Of a DNA stretch of 64,000 nt, positions 1-11,057 are shown in pieces. Position numbers and translations under genes: made by a program. Numbering within the stretch: the stretch's first letter is position 1; each line of letters opens with the position of its first letter. A model generated the notes under the pieces. It made no database searches, was not told the DNA's origin, and saw only the letters and a program-made list of their open reading frames with translations. Origin of the DNA: Beaufortia kweichowensis (lineage: Eukaryota > Chordata > Actinopteri > Cypriniformes > Gastromyzontidae). The DNA lies in contig CM032804.1 in NCBI GenBank assembly GCA_019155185.1, forward strand, positions 7,288,492 through 7,352,491, in the 5' to 3' direction.

Positions 1-3000
1 TTATGATTAATGAATGTAAAAAGGGCAGACTGTGGTTGGATGGAACATTATTTTCATTATTTATTTAATATCTAAAGTAAAATAAAAAAGTTACTGAAAT
101 AGGTGCAAATAGAAAAGCATGGTTCCTGGAGTAAAAAGTCATCGGGTAAAATACAGATAAATAAATGTTTCTGAACTTTTGATAATTAATGATTGTTTTT
201 TGTCACTTGTGATACAGTGGCCAAATACACTTGAATTGTTTTCAGACTCTTGAAAAGATTGAAATGTTTTAACATAAAAAAAAAAATGTTTTAACTTGTT
301 AAAACTAACAAGTTAAAATTTTTACCTTGTTGTTATTCAATAATTTCAATTTCAATAATTTCATTTTATTATATAAGTTGTTTAGGCTATAAAACAGATG
401 AGAAAAGAAAAAATGCTTGAAATAATTGTTTTAAGATTTAATTTTCCATTTTTTTCCATTTACCATATTTAAATTAAGACTTTTGATTATTAATATTAAT
501 GAGACAAACATGCACATTTAGGGGAGGTCATTCAACTACAATTTTAAATTAGCCATTGAATCAAAAATACAAGAAATCCTCCTCATCCAACAAATAAATA
601 CAAAATTTCCTCCTGTTCATTTTAAAATATCAAAACAAACGCGGAGTAAGTTTAATAATTTAACTGCTCTGTTTAAAAATTACCACCGGAACTGATTAAG
701 ATGTGTTAAAAATCGAATTATCACTATTACAGAGACACATTTTGCTATGTAACTCTAATGCCTCTCTATGTGTATGACATTGTGTTGTTCTGCCCTCTAC
801 TGGTAACATTATTTTCAAGTCAAAACAAGTGTTTTTTAGAACATATACAGTACCAGCCAATAATTCGAAAGCACTTACTTACTTTTGTTTAGATTTTAGA
901 TATTTTAGAATAGCAGTAAAAAAATTATGTTGTGACTAAAAGCATCCAAAATAAATGAACACTATGTTATATTTTAGCATTTGTAAAAGTATTCACCCTT
1001 TGTCTGAATTTATAAAATCATACTCTTGGCATTTTATCATCCAGCTTTATGGGGTAATTTTTTATGGGGTAACTTTAGTTTTCTGATTAAATAAATTAAT
1101 ATATTGGCACAATTGTATTTTTGTGTACAAAAGTTTTTTTTAAATTTGTTTTAAACATTGAAATATAATTAAACGATTTTTAAGATCATGAGAAACATTT
1201 TTGTCAATTGTGTTTACAGTATGTATGGTATTCCAAAATTCACTCACAGATTATTTACCTGACTTCATATAAGGCTTAATATCAGAATCTGTAACTGAAA
1301 TTTGCTCAAATAAAATAAAAAATAACTAAAATACCTCCATCCAAATACACATACAAGAGTTCAGGGTAATTTACAGTATGGACTAGAAAAACAGGGAGTG
1401 TTTAGTTTAAACATCAGACAGTGCACTGCCCAAATTTAAACCGTTTACCTAATGGCGAAAATCTGCCTCTGTGAGACTAGGGAGTGTTGGACTATTATAC
1501 TGTAAAAATTAATGACATAATTGAAAATAATTGAAGAAACCACAAATGCGCATTATTGTAATATTCAAAGGCTGTAAATGAGGACCTCTGGTGAAGAGCT
1601 GGAGAATTGCAGGAACGCCTAAACGGGGAAAGTTTGCTTGTTTCACACATATATAACGCATGTTGTAGGCATGTTTAATATACTAGTTTAAGCTTTTCAA
1701 GCAAATTATTGTGGTATGATGGGTTATTTTTCTAAGACAGTCTGTCATTTCAGCATTTTTTATATTTTATGAAATGAGAAAATAAACATTTTCTAATCCA
1801 CATTCTCATCCTCTGGCGTATGTGTGAAACATATCTATAAACATTAGGCAAATACTGCTGTTTTAAACAAATGTTGCTGTTATGCAATTTTTGTCCAGTG
1901 GTCTTTGTCGGTCAGCTATAAGATATTTATTTCATTATTCAATGGCATCATTTCATACGCCATTTCTCCGGAGAGGCTTTTAATGTGCACTATATGATTT
2001 GCTCATTTACTTTGTTGCTGTCTGTTCAAGGTGTTGGTCTACCACATCTAGGCCTGATATTAAGGTGTGATCGATGGTTACATAAAAATATAATGATTAA
2101 AAAGCAATCAGTGCGTCAAGACCTTTGATACAGCAAAGCTTATTTCCTGCTGTGGACCTGACACCCTCCCCAGGACAGAACCTGTTCTGCTCCATCTGTG
2201 TAAAATCTCACAGGATGCCACAGAAAGTAGAAAGATGGTCAAATCATATTGCGTATCAGGAGGTTTATGACTGTATGACTTCTCTGATGTCACAATAAAG
2301 ATAATAAAGGACATCTGTTATTGCATTTAAGTTTATCCTCCTGGCAAATAATCAAAATCACTTAGGAATACAGAAATCCCCTAAAAGTAAAAGAAAAAGT
2401 AGATAAACAGAAAGAGAAGTGAGCAAAACACTCATACCGTAGCTGTCAGACAAGAACTGTGTTGGATCTGAGAACATAAATAAAAAAAGTCATTAAAACA
2501 ATTTGTTTTGTTACATTACAAAGTCAGTGTATTTGAATAAGAAAATAGCAAACATTTCTAATACAGAAAGGTAAAGACAGAAAAAGATTGATGCCAAAAC
2601 ACCAAACACATAAACTTGACTTTCGAGATTGAAAAATCCATTGTGACCTTTTTGATTAGAGTAAGGGAGGACATGAGATTTTCGCCAGCCCGCTTCTTCT
2701 CCTGGTACACCTTAAGATTGGAACCTCTTTATGAGAGAATGACACTAATCATTGAGCTCTTGAACTTATGTGCCAGGTATGACAAAAATCCTGCTAGGCC
2801 TGGAAACACAAAAATTAAAATCTGTAGCAGAATAACAGGAGAAGTTAAACTTCTAAAAATATTAAATTTTTGTTTCATATTGTTATTCTAAACTTCATTC
2901 ATTATCCTCTTCTTATTTATTTCATTCTCCCCAATTCTTAAGCTAAAAATTAAATGTTGTTAACATTTAACTTAGTAGCCTAAGCTAACATATGCTTAAG

Positions 3001-3140
3001 AATAACATAATAAATTAAAAACTTTACAATAAAAAGAGAGAAAATATAACAAATGGGTATAAACACACAGAAATACATGAAAGCAGAACGTTTACAACAC
3101 CATCAACAACTATATGGGAGGAGCGCGTTTGATAATGTCT
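1..3140. other. AT-rich intergenic stretch upstream of the tachykinin gene
   Basis: This stretch is strongly AT-rich with frequent stops in all frames and no supported plus-strand gene. Short open frames, such as one at 2616-2891, have no recognisable domain. The only coding-like signal is a set of minus-strand exon-like pieces between 2358 and 2824, listed separately. The text around 845-880 looks like the edge of an old transposon, but I could not bound it. Confidence 0.5.
2358..2824 (-). pseudogene. minus-strand exon-like relic, unassigned
   Basis: Read on the minus strand, three pieces look like exons. The 30-nt piece at 2438-2467 has a CAG acceptor before it and a GTATGAG donor after it, and reads DPTQFLSDSYG in phase 1. 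It joins in phase to 2358-2380, behind TTTTAG, which adds DFCIPK and a stop. Further upstream on that strand, an acceptor near 2824 opens a frame with a hydrophobic stretch (LAGFLSYLAHKFKSSMIS). After an in-frame TAA the same frame continues with a basic stretch (NLKVYQEKKRAGEN). I do not recognise the family, and the link between the upstream block and the 30-nt exon is not resolved. It could be a dying membrane-protein gene or chance. Confidence 0.25.
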
Positions 3141-3141
3141 C

Positions 3142-3149
3142 TATATAAG
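3142..3149 (+). promoter_or_regulatory. TATA box of the tachykinin gene
   Basis: TATATAAG lies about 90 bases before the start codon of the tachykinin precursor. A start of transcription about 30 bases downstream would leave a 5' UTR of roughly 60-70 bases. No other TATA-like run is as well placed. Confidence 0.6.
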
Positions 3150-3238
3150 CATCTGCTGCACTGCAAACTGAAGCTGTATTTTTGGGGACCTCATCTTAAA
3201 AAATTAAACCATATATAAATAAATCTAGTAGGTATATA

Positions 3239-4089
3239 ATGGATATGTTTAAACTTTCATTTATAGTGTTGCTCATTTGCGGACAGGTGTACATTGTTGG
3301 ATCAAGTCTCACTGAAGACAGAGAAACATGGAAAGTTGACAAGCTGCAGGTATTCTGAGATTTTTGAATATTTTATTAGATTACCTTTTATTATAAAAAC
3401 TAAACAGTGCACAAAAATTAAGGCGTTTTTTTGTTATTTATAGGGGAAGTCATTGAAAGCGGATGCATTAGTGCACTTTGCTAATCTGGTGAAGCGATCC
3501 AAAGAGCAACTATTTCATGGATTAATAGGCAGAAGTATAGGTAAGTGTTCAGACTTCTTTGACTTAATACATGTCTCTGTCTTAAAACCTATAAGCATCC
3601 TATATAGAGACCGTTCTTTGGGCGGAACTGTTTAAAAACTGCCAAAAGTTGTCAGGCTAAGAAGTCCTTATAGATTGTGATGCACAGCGCTGTTACCTGC
3701 AACTAACGCACTTAAATCTGTTGTTTTAAATTGTTTGTAAACAAAAATTGTGCTTATTGCTGCCCTTTAGGTATCACCCAGCCAATGCGACTTGCTGGAA
3801 GAAGTAGGTTTTTATTCTTATCCTGTGTTTGTGTGCGTGCTCGCATGCACTCATGTTTACTGATGAATGTATGCTCATTTACATTAAACAACACTCCTAT
3901 TTCTTTCAAGGAAACCAGGGGGAGATCTTTGTTGGACTTATGGGAAAGAGATCTTCCACTGAAGGTAAAGATTATATTATTTTAAGTGCATCAGGTGGTG
4001 GTTGTACGCAACACTCCCTTTGTCTTACTGGATGTATTTATTTATTTATAGATTTTCAAAAAGAATGGGACAGACGACAACTGTACTGA
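3239..4089 (+). CDS. tac4: tachykinin precursor, tac4-like (5 coding exons, 110 aa)
   Basis: This is a secreted neuropeptide precursor whose products would act on tachykinin receptors (G-protein-coupled). Coding exons are 3239-3349, 3444-3540, 3771-3803, 3911-3964 and 4052-4089. All junctions are GT-AG and the frame closes at 110 residues. Residues 1-23 form a signal peptide (MDMFKLSFIVLLICGQ...). Two peptides are framed by basic sites. The first, residues 56-65 (SKEQLFHGLI), follows KR and precedes GR. The second, residues 82-91 (NQGEIFVGLM), follows RR and precedes GKR. In both the glycine would give a C-terminal amide. The second has the family signature FxGLM-amide; the first ends in Ile. 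A TATA box and an AATAAA flank the gene. Two decapeptides and 17q-like neighbours favour tac4; a divergent tac3 is the main alternative, since IFVGLM also resembles fish neurokinin B. Confidence 0.85.
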
Positions 4090-4135
4090 TCATGCAAACC
4101 TAACGTAACTCAGATCACAGTTGTGTTAAACTCAA

Positions 4136-4141
4136 AATAAA
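4136..4141 (+). promoter_or_regulatory. polyadenylation signal of the tachykinin gene
   Basis: AATAAA lies 47 bases after the stop codon, so the 3' UTR would be very short, as is common for small neuropeptide genes. Confidence 0.6.
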
Positions 4142-4800
4142 ATGTAATCATTTATTACACATAAATGAAAACGTACATTTTAAGTTTAAGTTAAGTTTAC
4201 TGTAAACATTTGAAACCCTAGACAAGTATTTATTTAACTATTTCTGTGTTAAACTAAGACTCCACAACATCTAGCAAAACTTGTGCCAACACACTGGCTG
4301 TGTTTATGACATTTGATACACTTAGTAGCACATTAAATGCATTCACATTCTTCACAATAATTCTCTGAATAGTTACTATTTTGTATTATGTGACCATATA
4401 ATTAAATTATGATAATTGGAATATGGTGTAAACAATAACAAATGTATAGCGATAATAACCATAATGACATTAAAGGTTTCTGTTTTGATTACTGCATTTT
4501 ACTTAAATTGTCTCACTGATTTCCTCCTATGTTGAATATCCGTTTAAATATTATATTATTTCCTCCTATGTTGAATATCCTTTTAAATATTATATTATTT
4601 CCTCCTATGTTGAATATCCGTTTAAATATTATATTATATTTTACCCCAATAAAATATTTTTTTCGGATACAAATGAAATGAGATAAATAGATTAAAAGAG
4701 GAAAAATGTGGTAACTTCGACTATTTATTAGCATATGTTTAATTCGTCACAGATAGATGCTGTACATCAAAGTGAACAGTAGGTGGCGATAGCGTGCGTT
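4142..4800. other. short intergenic spacer
   Basis: This is AT-rich sequence between the tachykinin gene and the THAP-integrase gene. It holds a 39-bp tandem repeat (4521-4637) and otherwise no feature I can support. GC content rises from about 4780, where the promoter of the next gene probably begins. Confidence 0.5.
4521..4637. repeat. 39-bp tandem repeat, three copies
   Basis: The unit starts TTCCTCCTATGTTGAATATC and repeats with a period of 39 bases (the CCTCCTATG core begins at 4523, 4562 and 4601). The copies are nearly identical, differing mainly at one position after GAATATCC. The array is open on the minus strand, which produces a repetitive but meaningless open frame. Confidence 0.85.
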
Positions 4801-4995
4801 ACAGTAACTGCAGCTCGACACTGAAGAAGTCGCCGTTAGTTGTTGTCTGTTTTGGTTTTAGATGAGCTTAATCGATATTGTATGTTCGTAAAGAAAACGT
4901 ATTTAAGAATATAAGCGATGTGCACAGCAGTCGTTGAAAACTTCCATGGCTACAGCCATTAGAAAAGCATCCTGAATGTTGAATCTCCAGACACG

Positions 4996-7579
4996 ATGGT
5001 GTTTTATTGTAGTGCGTATAACTGCAAAAACAGCACGAAGAACAAGAGCCTCTCATTCCACGGGTAAACTTACCATCATGCTTAAATCCTTCCCATGTAC
5101 GTTTTGAGGCCCAGATGATGTACTGATCAGTTGCATTACAGGTTTCCTCTGAACAATCCAAAACTGCTCAAGAAATGGCTGAAAAATTTGAGATGGAAGG
5201 ACTGGACTCCAGCTCCACACAGTAAAATCTGCTCTGTTCACTTTGAAAACAAGTGCTTTACATTAGAGGGAAAGAGAGTAAGACTGAAACCGGAAGCTGT
5301 GCCAACCAAATTTTCATTTTCAAACAGGGAAAAAAGGTGCGTGATCTGTATGAAGACTGTAGTGATAATATGAATGTCTTTGTTGAACATTACAGTTTTA
5401 TAACTTTTCCCTGTTTTTCTTACTGCAACTGTCAATTTGCAAGATCGACCCAAGAAGCAAAAGAGCTTTGGTGAGTTACTGAGCTTTACGTGTGTTTTAA
5501 TGGCATATTTAGACTTTGATGAATTATGCTCGGGTTTGTTCATTATTAATGGTCAGTGCCCCTTTTTTTTTGGATTGAAAGGGTCTTGCTGGTAACTTGA
5601 GCCCTTCTCATCCTGCAAACTCAGAAAAGTGTGATCAATCCAGCTGGGAGCACACATATACAGGGGTGTGTTTAAACAAGAACAATGGCAAGAAAAAATC
5701 CAGACAAACGACAGGAGACCCACAGAGCAATTCTGGAAAAGAGGAAAGGTTTGTACTTGCTCATCAGAGATCCGCAAGAACTAAGTTACTTTGTTTTGAT
5801 CTGATTGTGTTTTAAAGTTTTGGCCTTGTAAAGATGTCTTCTTTCATTGATATTAATCCTTTCTGTATTTTCATTCTGGTTAGACCGCCATGGACCATCT
5901 TGGGAGATGAGGCTCTTGACAAAAACATGACTGTACCTAGTTTCTTTCACAGTGGATACTGCTTGCCAAAGGTATTTAAAAAATTTTTTTTCTATTGATT
6001 TTCACATAAAAGGCATTTAGTGCTTTATAATATTTTGGACATTTTTGTTTTAAATAATTTCCTTTTTTAAATGGAACACGCAGACAGACTCTGTGGCCCT
6101 GAGACTCAAATCATTTATATGATTAATGAAAGCAATAATAATATTATTTATAATAACATAATAATTCATTAAGTATTATTTGTTTACCCCACAGAACATC
6201 CACTGGGTAGGAGATAACGAATTAAATATAGTAAGTACTTTTGTTCTTTAGATAATTTTTCCGATACAAAGTTATCAAAAACATTTTCAAATATGTTACT
6301 CTCTTCTAATTCAGATGCCACATGTAGTTTATGGAGTTCCAGGACAAACACAACCCCGTATAATTGAGGTAAGTAACTGTAATAAAAGATATCAGCACGA
6401 ATGGGTATTTGTACTTTAAATTGTTGGTCTTTTGACTTTTAAATGGTCTGTTTTGACTTTCATTTTATACTGTAAACTTCCGCTTATGACTAGGCATTCA
6501 TTAAATTCTTTTTCTCAGGTTAAAGAGAGGTGGGAGTGGCTTGGCCTTGATGTCAGAGGCCCGTTCCCGCCCACAGTAGATCAACACACACACATCATGA
6601 CCCTCACAGACTATCATTCCAAATGGGTGGAGGCATTTCCTTTGACTGACAAACTCTGTAAGGATGTGGTTGGGTGTCTCGTTGATGTCATCCGCCAGCA
6701 GGGCTACCCTGTCGGAATTCTCTCCCGGCTTTCCAAACAAACCATTGTGGAAGTAAGAAACTTCAATTTAAATAATAAATCTGTTTTGGACTTTGGGAAA
6801 ATCGTCCAGTTTCTTCATATTCCCTCTTGTTTTGTTAGATTAACCGTGAATTGAAGAAACGCCTTAAATTGAATGCTAATTCCTTGGTGATACACCATCG
6901 GCAAACTGGTTACCTGGATCTGGTCACTGAATCACTGCTCAATGAGTATGAGATACCATTTCCATATCAGCCAGTGCAATAAGAATTTAACTGCTGATGT
7001 TTGCTTTGATTTGTCAAATCCAGGACCTCAAGTTGATTGGCTCTGACTTTTTTTGCGTTTCAGGATGCTGGATGAGCTGGTAAAGAAACATGAAGGCTTC
7101 TGGCACGTGGCACTTCCTTCTGCCACCCTGTTCCTCTGCTGCACAAATCACCCCACGACCAGAGAGAAACCCTTTACCCGCATGTGTGCCAGAGAGCCAC
7201 CATTCTCATCTTCATCCAGACAGTTGCCTGTAAGTCAGAAAGACACATCCTCTTGCAGGTTTAAAGATTAAATTGAATTGTGTAGTTGACATGGGCTCAT
7301 TCATAAGCCCTTAAGTGTTTGTACTGGTCTGTAAATTGATACTCTTGGAAGTTTGGTGTACTTTGTTTATGTATGTCTGCTTTGGTCTGGTTGCTCTCTA
7401 TAGTGCAGCGCTACTGAAATTCGCTTGGGTTCTTTTGTCATGTCGTCCGCTGAAGTCAATAATCAAGGAACTGTAACAGAAACATTGGTAAGGTGACTAA
7501 ATTAATGTGAAATATCATTCTATTGTTTGATTGGTTTTAATAGTCTTAATCACTTTTTTTTCAGGTGCAGTTAAGTTAG
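4996..7579 (+). CDS. THAP zinc finger fused to GIN/gypsy-type integrase core (12 exons, about 390-406 aa)
   Basis: Exons: 4996-5063, 5142-5336, 5444-5470, exon 4 ending 5748 (start 5602 or 5644, not settled), 5884-5971, 6195-6230, 6315-6368, 6519-6752, 6839-6945, 7064-7229, 7404-7487, 7565-7579. With either exon-4 start every phase closes. Residues 1-80 form a THAP DNA-binding finger: C5, C10, C53, H56 (C-x4-C-x42-C-x2-H) and an AVPTKF end box. The 6519 exon begins the integrase core (GLDVRGPF, LTDYHSKWVEAFP), which continues through HRQTG and the LLNEMLDEL helix. Against gypsy-type integrases the first Asp is present, but the second catalytic Asp is Arg (ILSRLS) and the Glu position appears to be Asp. 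It resembles the host-adopted GIN family (GIN2-like). It is probably a nuclear DNA-binding protein without integrase activity; its targets are unknown. Confidence 0.8.
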
Positions 7580-7743
7580 AAGTCAGATTTGACCAATACA
7601 CATGCTTAACACTTCATTGTTATGCAACCTGTTGTGCTATTTTGTTCCTTCTCCTTTTTTATGAAAAATTACCTGGACTGTAAATAACTGTTTTCTGGTC
7701 AAGCACCCACCCAGTTTGTTTCTTTGTATGAATGTTTCGAAGG

Positions 7744-7749
7744 AATAAA
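7744..7749 (+). promoter_or_regulatory. polyadenylation signal of the THAP-integrase gene
   Basis: AATAAA lies 165 bases after the stop codon of the THAP-integrase frame and before the first sign of the CD7-like relic, so it bounds the gene at its 3' end. Confidence 0.55.
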
Positions 7750-7869
7750 ACAACTTTTAAAATTGAAAATAAGTCACACAGAAACCTTTATTAATTGCAT
7801 AAAAAGAGATTCAGAGCCCAAATATATGTTGCTTTTTTGGTCAGAATTCACACAAAAATCATGATCCTC

Positions 7870-8620
7870 TGCTCAGTTTCTGTGGTCAACAGTGCAGTTT
7901 CTTTGAATGGAAGACACTGACTGAGGTACATTGATTTTTGACAATGTCTCTGGCAGTTGCTCTATTTTTATCCCTAGCTGTTGATCTCTGCAGCTTTGTT
8001 TCAAGTGCAGGTTAGTGTTTTGAATTTTCAACTATTACACATTTGTGAAGTGTTAAAACAGTCTTTTGATTAGTTTACTGCTATTTACTGGTAACTGAAT
8101 GCTACTTCCTGTTTCTGTTCATGCCTATGGTTACATATGTACAGTTAAAATAAAACATTTACTGTTGGATATTAGACAGCACTTGTGCATCTAACATTCT
8201 ACTTACCAGTTAAAACATGACTATAAAATAATAAAAGTAGTTTATAGCAGTAGATCTGTTAAACACCCCAATGGCATACATTTCCTGATACCAGTGATTG
8301 TTTGTTATTGTTTGTTTGGCTCTGATTGTTATTTTGTTCATGTATGTCTTCAGTCATTTTTGTACATTATTTTGACCTCTATGATTAATACTTATTACTC
8401 CAGAATTTCTTAAGGAGAGTTTCTCCAGCTGATAGTTTACATTTAGGCAAATGTGTCTATAATAACCTGGTTTAATTCATACTCTTTCCTCTTCCCTTAG
8501 ATAAAGATTAGACATAAGAAGAAAGAAATAGGGGAATATCAGTGCCAGTGGAATATATCAAGAATTTTTGCGATAGTAAAACATGAGATTCAGACAGACA
8601 CAGTGGTTTTCTTTTTCTTT
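7870..8620 (+). pseudogene. truncated CD7-like receptor copy lacking its Ig exon
   Basis: This is a second, broken copy of the CD7-like gene found at 11058-12495. The 5' UTR (GACACTGACTGAG...) and signal-peptide exon 7944-8010 match the intact gene closely. The exon reads MSLAVALFLSLAVDLCS..., ends in the same GCAG|GTTAGT donor and has the same length (67 nt). About 8260-8300 there is a short match to the stalk exon (GGCATACATTTCCTGATACC), and 8503-8575 resembles the cytoplasmic exon after a CTTAG acceptor. No Ig-domain exon lies between 8011 and 8260, where the intact gene has 312 nt of one, and the tail frame has no YxxM motif. It is probably a pseudogene from local duplication. A short signal-plus-tail transcript cannot be excluded. 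Confidence 0.65.
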
Positions 8621-9163
8621 GTTCTGTTTGTATTGATGAATGCAATTAAAAGAGAAGATTTGACCATACAGATGCTTGTAACGTCATCATTGCTCAGATT
8701 GTAAATGAAAAGTTTTTCATATCAAGCACACATCCAAATCTTCACTATTGAAAACATTACATTATGCAATGAAAACCGTTTTTCATTGTATAGCTTTTTC
8801 ATAGCCTTAGGAAATATTTACATTTATAAAGATAATTTCAAGGCACTTTAAAACAAATGCATTATTGATTTTTAGTTAAACATGTTTATATTTATTTTTA
8901 AAATGATACTAATTTAAATGCTTTGCGATAATAATAACAGATGGCCACTAGTGATAGCGCAGCAGCAGATGGCGCTATTGAGCAGGTCTGACCAGACAGT
9001 GAACAGCGAAGAAGAACAACACGATATTAATATTAATCGATTAGTGGACTACACTGATTTACTCCAGCTGCAAACTTTAACCAGTAGTTTTAAATGTATT
9101 GCCTAACCGATCGCTTCGCAGGAACAAATGTCTGTACTGACAAACGATTTTAATGAAACAAAA
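8621..9163 (+). promoter_or_regulatory. spacer and probable promoter/5' UTR of the nicotinamide riboside kinase gene
   Basis: AT-rich sequence to about 8900 gives way to a more GC-balanced stretch with GCAGATGGCGCT at 8967 (an YY1-like core) and AGCAGCAG runs, which looks like a TATA-less promoter and 5' UTR. An upstream in-frame ATG at 9128 would add 12 residues (MSVLTNDFNETK). I prefer the ATG at 9164 because it places the nucleotide-binding loop where the family has it. Confidence 0.4.
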
Positions 9164-10575
9164 ATGAAAAAAATAATCATTGGAATTGGTGGGTAAGCAA
9201 AATATTTATATGTAATATAAATGATTATATTTTCATTGTGCAGTCAATCGTATAAGAATGATAAGTCATAAGTAAACTTATGTGCTAGAATGACAAATGG
9301 AGGAAAGACCACTCTGAGTAAAAACCTTCACGAAGTTCTACGTAACAGCTGCGTCATTTCTCAAGACAACTTCTTTAAGGTATCTCATTCACCTTATATG
9401 AAAGTTCTGGTATGTGAAGTCCGTACGTTGATCATTTAGATCCAGATACATAGTTTCCAAGTCTTTATTCGTTTAATGTGTTTCTTTGTTCAGGATGAGG
9501 CAGTGGTCCCTGCTGATATCAATGGCTTTAAGCAGTATGACAGTAAGAACATGTGTACTGTTCACATTGCGACACACAAAAGTTTCCTTACAAACCTAAT
9601 CTGGTTTTGCACCACACTGCATGTTTTAAGTGGTCTTCTGTGGTTTATATGGACACAGTTCTCAGAAAATAATGCACAGATGTGCTCTGCAGCTCTGGAT
9701 GCCCTGCACATGGACAGGATGATGAGTGACATTGACTCGTGGCAGAAAGATCCTGAAAGCTTTATGAAAACTTGTGGTCTTAGAGTCACATCCACAGCTT
9801 CACAGCAAGCCAATGTGTTTGCTCTCATAGTGGAAGGCTTCCTCATTTTTAATTATGGGTAACATTTTTATTTTATTTCACAACCAAATGCAAACTAATA
9901 ATAGAGGAGAGCCGTGCAATGGGCGCTGTTTTAGTTGTATTCTGTTTTGTGATTATCTAAAGCTCTTTTATCAAATAAACATAATATTTCATATATATTA
10001 ATAGTTCATAAATATTTAATATCACTTCAGTAAAGAATAAACCATAACTGCTATTATGTTTTTGTTAATTAGTGTAAATGACCTCTAGATGTTTGTTTTA
10101 CTTCTAGGTCCCTTAATATCTTATTTGACAAAAGGTTCTTCCTGCAGATCCCATACAACACATGCAAAGAGAGAAGAAGGTGGGAGCAGGACTTTGATGC
10201 GACTGCTTTCATAAACATCAGTGCTGTGACTGAGACTGACACCTTCATCTCTCTCTGCTCAATAGCTCAAGAACTTATGTGCCTCCAGATCCACCTGGAT
10301 ACTTTGATGGACATGTTTGGCCCATGTACCTGAAGAACAGAAAAGAGATGGAAGACGCTGTAAAGGACATAGGTAATGTTTAAGGAATGAAGTCACCTGT
10401 TATCGTGTGTTTTTTATATTTGTATTAAAAAGGCCTATGTAATGTCTTTGCACATTGTACAGTGTTTCTGGATGGCACACAGAAGCAAGATGTGTTGCTC
10501 TCCTCTGTTGTTGCAGACATCCAGGAAATACTGATGGAGCTGAATTGTCACGTGAGTAATGATGCTGCATACTAG
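9164..10575 (+). CDS. nmrk1: nicotinamide riboside kinase (NMRK1-like, 7 exons, about 208 aa)
   Basis: The enzyme phosphorylates nicotinamide riboside to NMN with ATP, in the salvage route to NAD+, in the cytosol. Exons: 9164-9192, 9289-9379, 9494-9542, 9693-9858, 10108-10179, 10266-10372, 10463-10575; all phases agree. The P-loop is GIGGMTNGGKTT (residues 7-18). The substrate loop is SQDNFFK (34-40), keeping the catalytic D36 but with Asn in place of the usual D37. Later come IVEGFLIFNY, the CKERR lid and the PPGYFDGHVWPMY block, then a VFLDGT strand near the C terminus. A GTGAGT donor at 10552 allows an alternative end by splicing to AAC AAA TGA at 10641. The short C terminus and FNY motif favour NMRK1; NMRK2 remains possible because GFKQYD and the following loop resemble it. 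Confidence 0.88.
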
Positions 10576-10832
10576 ACTTTCCTTAAAAGATTTAGTCATA
10601 AACAAGATTTCATTTCCATTTTTCCTCTATTTAAATGTAGAACAAATGAAGTAAAGCAGTTCTCAGATTACGTGTGGACCACTCTTGCAAGCTGTCACTA
10701 CAAATGTAATATGAGTACAGTGTTTGTATATTAATTCCTTACTTTAAATCAAATTTGTTATTAAATTTGTAATAATTTTTTCTATTTATCCTAGTATTTA
10801 CAAGCTAATGATTCCATTTCTAATTAAATGAT

Positions 10833-10863
10833 AGATATATATGTGTATGTGTGTGTGTGTGTA
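10833..10863. repeat. (AT/GT)n microsatellite
   Basis: A short run of AT followed by GT dinucleotides lies downstream of the kinase gene and before the CD7-like promoter. Confidence 0.8.
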
Positions 10864-10963
10864 CAAAGATTATAAACAAATTGTTGAGTATTGTTTATGT
10901 TGTGTCAAATATTTGAGCAGTGACATATGACATATCACTCAATCTTGTCTGTGTGGGCTGGAG

Positions 10964-10971
10964 TATATAAA
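10964..10971 (+). promoter_or_regulatory. TATA box of the CD7-like gene
   Basis: TATATAAA lies about 90 bases before the CD7-like start codon. The text from about 11000 to 11057 (probable 5' UTR) is also recognisable in the truncated copy upstream. Confidence 0.6.
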
Positions 10972-11057
10972 GGTTAGCAGTGCAGACATCAGTCACAGTA
11001 AGTCTGCTTTGAATAGAGGACACTGACTGAGATACACTGGTTTTCTGACTCTAAGCT

